Below, piece after piece: positions 4,868-8,415 of a stretch of 8,415 bases of DNA (its first letter is position 1; each line of letters opens with the position of its first letter). The stretch is from Candidatus Cloacimonadota bacterium (lineage in GTDB: Bacteria; Cloacimonadota; Cloacimonadia; Cloacimonadales; TCS61), in assembly GCA_030596265.1 (NCBI GenBank), contig JAUVKM010000075.1:1-8415 (forward strand), given 5' to 3'. Both the position numbers and the translations under genes were made by a program. Under the pieces are notes generated by a model, which made no database searches, was not told the DNA's origin, and worked only from the letters and a program-made list of their open reading frames with translations.

Positions 4868-7800
4868 ATGAAAAAATTTGAAAAAGTTACTTTAGACGGT
4901 AATTATGCTGCTGCGCATGTAGCTTATGCCTTCAGTGAAGTTGCCGCAATTTACCCGATCACTCCATCATCTACAATGGGTGAATATGCAGATGCATGGG
5001 CATCGAATGATCGGAAGAATGTTTTTGGCCAAACTGTTGATGTAATCGAAATGCAATCGGAGGCTGGTGCAGCAGGAGCTGTTCATGGTACTCTTTCGGG
5101 TGGAGCATTCACAACCACATTTACTGCTTCTCAAGGTCTTATGCTTATGCTCCCGAATATGCATAAAATCTCTGGTGAAATGTTACCTACGGTTTTCCAC
5201 GTTACAGCAAGAACACTTGCTACACACTCACTTTCGATATTTGGAGATCATTCAGATGTAATGTCTGCAAGAAACACTGGTTTTGCTCTAATGTCAGCCT
5301 GTTCAATTCAAGAGATTATGGATCTGGGTGTTGTTTCACATCTTTCTACGTTAAAAGCAAGTATTCCTTTCCTGAATTTCTTTGATGGATTTAGGAATTC
5401 TCACGAAATCCAAAAGATCGAAGTTATCGATTATGACACAATGCGTGAAATGATAGATATGAAATATGTAGAGAATTTCAGGAATAGATCTATGAATCCG
5501 GAAAGACCAATGATAAAAGTTGGCGCTCAAAATCCAGATGTCTTTTTCCAGGGTCGTGAAACTTGTAATAAATATTATGATGCTATTCCTGAAATTGTAC
5601 AAGAATATATGGATAAATTAGCAAAAGTTATCGGAAGACAATATCATCTTTTTGATTATGTTGGTGCTCCGGATGCAGAAAAACTTATTATTGCAATGGG
5701 TAGTAGTGTAGAAACTATCGAAGAAACAATTAATTATCTAAATGCAAGAGGTGAAAAACTCGGTCTTATCAAAGTTCGCCTTTACCGTCCTTTCTCTGTA
5801 AAAGCTTTTATTGATGCTATCCCTGCAACAATTAAGAAAATTGCTGTTTTGGATAGAACAAAAGAACCTGGTGCAATTGGTGATCCATTATATTTGGATA
5901 CTGTTGCAGCTCTTAAAGATAGAAAAGATCTCACAATTATTGGCGGACGTTACGGTCTTTCTTCTAAGGAATTCACACCTTCAATGGTTAAAGCGGTATA
6001 CGACCATCTTGATGGAGATGCCACACATGGCTTTACTGTTGGTATTAATGATGATGTAACTAATAAGTCACTTAAAATTGGTGCTCAACTTAATACAATG
6101 CCGGAAGGTGGTATCAGTTGTAAATTCTGGGGATTGGGATCAGATGGAACGGTTGGCGCAAATAAAAATTCAATTAAGATTATTGGCGATAACACTGATA
6201 TGTATGCTCAAGGTTACTTCCAATACGATTCAAAAAAATCAGGTGGAATTACCAGATCACATCTTCGTTTTGGAAAAAGCCCGATCCAATCGGAATATTT
6301 GGTTGAACATGCAAATTTTATCGGATTACATAATCCAGCATTCATCGGACGTTACGATATTCTTGAAGGAATTAAAGATGGCGGAGTATTCCTTCTTAAT
6401 TCTCATTGGAATGCAGAAGAAGTTTTTGAAAACCTGACAGAAGATATGCAAAAGACAATAATTGAAAAAAATATTAAACTTTATAATATCAATGCATTAA
6501 AGATAGCTAATGATGTTGGACTTGGCAGTAGGATCAACACAGTTATGCAGACCGCATTCTTCCTTATTTCCGGTGTTTTAGATAGAGAAGAAGCTATTAA
6601 AATGATAAAGAAAGCTATCGAGAAAACATTTATTAAAAAAGGAAAGAATGTTGTAGAAATGAACTGGACAGCAGTTGATAAAACTAATGAAGCATTAGTT
6701 GAAATATCTGTTCCTGATAAACTTCCTGCAAATCACACAAAACTTAAGAAACTTGTGCCGGATGATGCAGATGAATTTACAAAGAATATTATCGAAAAGA
6801 TAATGAGAGAAAAGGGAGATGATATTCCTGTTTCCCATATGCCGTTAGGTGGCTTTGTGCCTTCCGGAACTACAAAGCTTGAAAAACGCGGTGTTTCTCC
6901 AATCGTTCCACATTGGGATGCAGACCTTTGTATTCAATGTAATCAGTGTTCTATTGTTTGTCCTCATGCAGCTATCCGACCTAAACTAATTAAAAATGAA
7001 GATATGAAAGGTGCACCTGAAAGTTTCAATACTCTTATCGCAATGGGTAAAGATAAAGATGAATTCCAATATAAGATTCAGGTTTATATTGAGGATTGTC
7101 AGGGTTGTAGAGTATGTGTAAACGAATGTCCGAAACAAGCTTTGGAAATGAAACCGATCGAAGGAGAACGTGAAGCTGGTGAAAACGCTAATGTAGATTT
7201 CTTTGAGTCACTTCCTAACGATGTTATGGGTTCAAATTTAGAAACCACAGTAAAGGGAAGCCAATTCAAACAACCATTAATGGAATTCTCTGGCGCTTGT
7301 GCAGGTTGTGGTGAAACCCCTTATGTTAAGCTCATTACACAGCTCTTTGGTAATAGAATGATCATTGCCAATGCAACAGGTTGTACCTCTATTTGGGGTG
7401 GGACTTTCCCAACTATTCCATATTGCAAAAATAAAGACGGGCATGGTCCAACTTGGGCAAACAGTCTTTTTGAAGATAATGCAGAATACAGTTTTGGTAT
7501 GAGGTTAGCAGTTGATGCGAACAGAAAGCAACTTCGCTATAATGTTGAAAAACTTCTCACAAATGGTACTGGTGCTAAACTCGAAACATTATTGAGAAAA
7601 GCCCTGGAGCTTTGGAACGCGAAGGATAATGAAGCTGTACAGAATTCAATTCAGATTCAAAGTATCTTAAAGGATTCATTGAAAAAAGCTTCAGGAGAAA
7701 ACGAAGAAATCATTAGAAAGATCGTTGAGCTTAAGAATCATTTTGTTGATAAATCTGTATGGGCTTTCGGTGGTGACGGCTGGGCTTATGACATTGGTTA

Positions 7801-8395
7801 TGGTGGCGTAGATCACGTTTTAGCTACTGGCAGAAATGTTAATATTTTGGTTGTTGATACAGAGGTTTATTCTAATACCGGCGGTCAAGCATCTAAGGCA
7901 ACTCCGCTTGGTGCTGTAGCAAAATTTGCAGAGTCTGGCAAAGCGACTGTTAAGAAAGATCTTGGTCTTATGCTTATGAGCTATGGATATATTTATATTG
8001 CTTCCATCTCGATGGGTGCAAACAAGGTTCAGGCTCTGAAAGCCATTCGTGAAGCTGAAGCTTTTGACGGACCTTCAATAATTATGGCTTATGCTCCTTG
8101 TATTAATCATGGATTTGATATGTCTCAAACTATGATAGAAGAGAAAAAAGCTGTTGATACAGGTTACTGGCTTCTTTACAGATTTAATCCTGAATTGAAA
8201 AAAGAAGGCAAGAATCCATTTGTACTTGATTCCAGAGAACCTAAACTGCCGGTTAGAGATTTCCTTGAAGGTGAAAGACGATATACATCTCTAGAAAGAA
8301 CCTTCCCTGATAAAGTGGAGGGTTTCCGTAGTGGATTCGAAAAATATGCAAAAGAGCGTTACGAAAAATATGTAAAGATGGCAGAAGATAAATAA
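4868..8395 (+). CDS. nifJ: Pyruvate:ferredoxin (flavodoxin) oxidoreductase, single-chain
   Basis: A complete 1175-residue PFOR. It oxidises pyruvate with CoA to acetyl-CoA and CO2 and passes two electrons through three [4Fe-4S] clusters to ferredoxin or flavodoxin, in the cytoplasm as a homodimer. Domain order is that of the Desulfovibrio africanus enzyme. The N-terminal pyruvate/ThDP domain has YPITPSS (29-35), Glu65 in EMQSEAG and Arg116 in TARTLA. The third domain has GLGSDGTVGANK (422-433). The two-cluster ferredoxin domain has Cys688, 691, 694, 698 and Cys744, 747, 750, 754. The ThDP domain has CAGC (Cys811, Cys814), Cys839 in ATGCTSIWGG, GDG (969-971), DIG (975-977), NTGGQ (1003-1007) and Cys1078 in APCINHG, the likely fourth ligand of the proximal cluster. 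The roughly 60-residue C-terminal extension of the D. africanus enzyme is absent, as in most PFORs. No cluster cysteine is missing. It probably has its own promoter. The reduced ferredoxin could feed the HgdC-type activator encoded upstream. A related 2-oxoacid substrate is possible, but pyruvate is by far the likeliest. Confidence 0.97.
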   Translation: MKKFEKVTLDGNYAAAHVAYAFSEVAAIYPITPSSTMGEYADAWASNDRKNVFGQTVDVIEMQSEAGAAGAVHGTLSGGAFTTTFTASQGLMLMLPNMHKISGEMLPTVFHVTARTLATHSLSIFGDHSDVMSARNTGFALMSACSIQEIMDLGVVSHLSTLKASIPFLNFFDGFRNSHEIQKIEVIDYDTMREMIDMKYVENFRNRSMNPERPMIKVGAQNPDVFFQGRETCNKYYDAIPEIVQEYMDKLAKVIGRQYHLFDYVGAPDAEKLIIAMGSSVETIEETINYLNARGEKLGLIKVRLYRPFSVKAFIDAIPATIKKIAVLDRTKEPGAIGDPLYLDTVAALKDRKDLTIIGGRYGLSSKEFTPSMVKAVYDHLDGDATHGFTVGINDDVTNKSLKIGAQLNTMPEGGISCKFWGLGSDGTVGANKNSIKIIGDNTDMYAQGYFQYDSKKSGGITRSHLRFGKSPIQSEYLVEHANFIGLHNPAFIGRYDILEGIKDGGVFLLNSHWNAEEVFENLTEDMQKTIIEKNIKLYNINALKIANDVGLGSRINTVMQTAFFLISGVLDREEAIKMIKKAIEKTFIKKGKNVVEMNWTAVDKTNEALVEISVPDKLPANHTKLKKLVPDDADEFTKNIIEKIMREKGDDIPVSHMPLGGFVPSGTTKLEKRGVSPIVPHWDADLCIQCNQCSIVCPHAAIRPKLIKNEDMKGAPESFNTLIAMGKDKDEFQYKIQVYIEDCQGCRVCVNECPKQALEMKPIEGEREAGENANVDFFESLPNDVMGSNLETTVKGSQFKQPLMEFSGACAGCGETPYVKLITQLFGNRMIIANATGCTSIWGGTFPTIPYCKNKDGHGPTWANSLFEDNAEYSFGMRLAVDANRKQLRYNVEKLLTNGTGAKLETLLRKALELWNAKDNEAVQNSIQIQSILKDSLKKASGENEEIIRKIVELKNHFVDKSVWAFGGDGWAYDIGYGGVDHVLATGRNVNILVVDTEVYSNTGGQASKATPLGAVAKFAESGKATVKKDLGLMLMSYGYIYIASISMGANKVQALKAIREAEAFDGPSIIMAYAPCINHGFDMSQTMIEEKKAVDTGYWLLYRFNPELKKEGKNPFVLDSREPKLPVRDFLEGERRYTSLERTFPDKVEGFRSGFEKYAKERYEKYVKMAEDK

Positions 8396-8397
8396 TT

Positions 8398-8415
8398 GAA
8401 TCGCAGATAAACGCG
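8398..8415. repeat. Start of a possible dispersed repeat at the right edge
   Basis: The last bases, GAATCGCAGATAAACGCG, follow five bases after the PFOR stop codon begins and look like the opening of the CGCAGATAAACGCAGATAA-type intergenic repeats known from many environmental bacterial genomes. The window cuts it off, so neither its length nor a partner arm can be seen. It is not an obvious copy of the element at 237-362, although both sit at the 3' end of a gene and share the CGCnAAnAACGC flavour. Confidence 0.35.

Noticed and set aside
4967..5602. Several open frames on both strands inside the first part of the PFOR gene
   Set aside because: They overlap strongly conserved PFOR domain I, lack their own ribosome-binding sites, and their products show no domain.
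5811..6437. Two open frames (82 and 119 codons) in another + frame within PFOR
   Set aside because: They overlap intact, family-typical PFOR coding sequence, so these are shadows and not overlapping genes.
4868..8395. Frameshift or fused separate subunits in PFOR
   Set aside because: The frame is continuous, with all cluster cysteines and ThDP motifs in the standard order and the usual single-chain length.
1..8415. CRISPR array, tRNA, rRNA, phage or defence genes
   Set aside because: I looked for regularly spaced direct repeats, cloverleaf folds, integrase or transposase motifs and defence domains on both strands and saw none. Gaps between genes are too short to hold such systems.

Overview
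The window is AT-rich, compact and bacterial, with every credible gene on the + strand. It holds the 3' end of a folE2-type GTP cyclohydrolase gene (2-262), a gene for a fused two-half M16 zinc peptidase (379-2901), a gene for a [4Fe-4S] activator ATPase of the 2-hydroxyacyl-CoA dehydratase type (2928-3716), a gene for an exported TPR protein of unknown role (3789-4766) and a complete gene for single-chain pyruvate:ferredoxin oxidoreductase (4868-8395). No gene-free stretch is longer than about 120 bases.

The gene content suggests a strict anaerobe that ferments amino acids or organic acids. PFOR makes low-potential reduced ferredoxin from pyruvate, and the HgdC-type activator uses such electrons plus ATP to start radical dehydratases, which act in glutamate and similar fermentations. 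The exported protein has a signal peptide ending in Leu-Tyr-Ala-Gln, the base composition is low in GC, and Cloacimonadota- or Bacteroidota-like intergenic repeats are present. Together these point to the FCB group, perhaps Cloacimonadota or relatives. That placement is inference and was not tested.

Layout: 1-262 is the folE2 end. A pair of diverged inverted-repeat arms (237-264 and 337-362) around a small perfect hairpin (294-315) fills the gap to the peptidase gene. The left arm runs into folE2 and supplies its last codons and stop. The peptidase and activator genes are 26 bases apart and probably cotranscribed. Gaps of 72 and 101 bases precede the TPR and PFOR genes. Both contain TTGAC-type hexamers and AT-rich dyads that may be promoters or control sites. 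Five bases after the PFOR stop, the window ends in what looks like the start of another dispersed repeat.

I see no CRISPR array, tRNA, rRNA, transposase, phage gene or defence system. The genes are recognisable members of known families, and I do not think the window contains a new multi-gene system. The most interesting items are the repeat that rewrites the end of folE2, the activator gene with no dehydratase genes beside it, and the possible control structure before the TPR gene.
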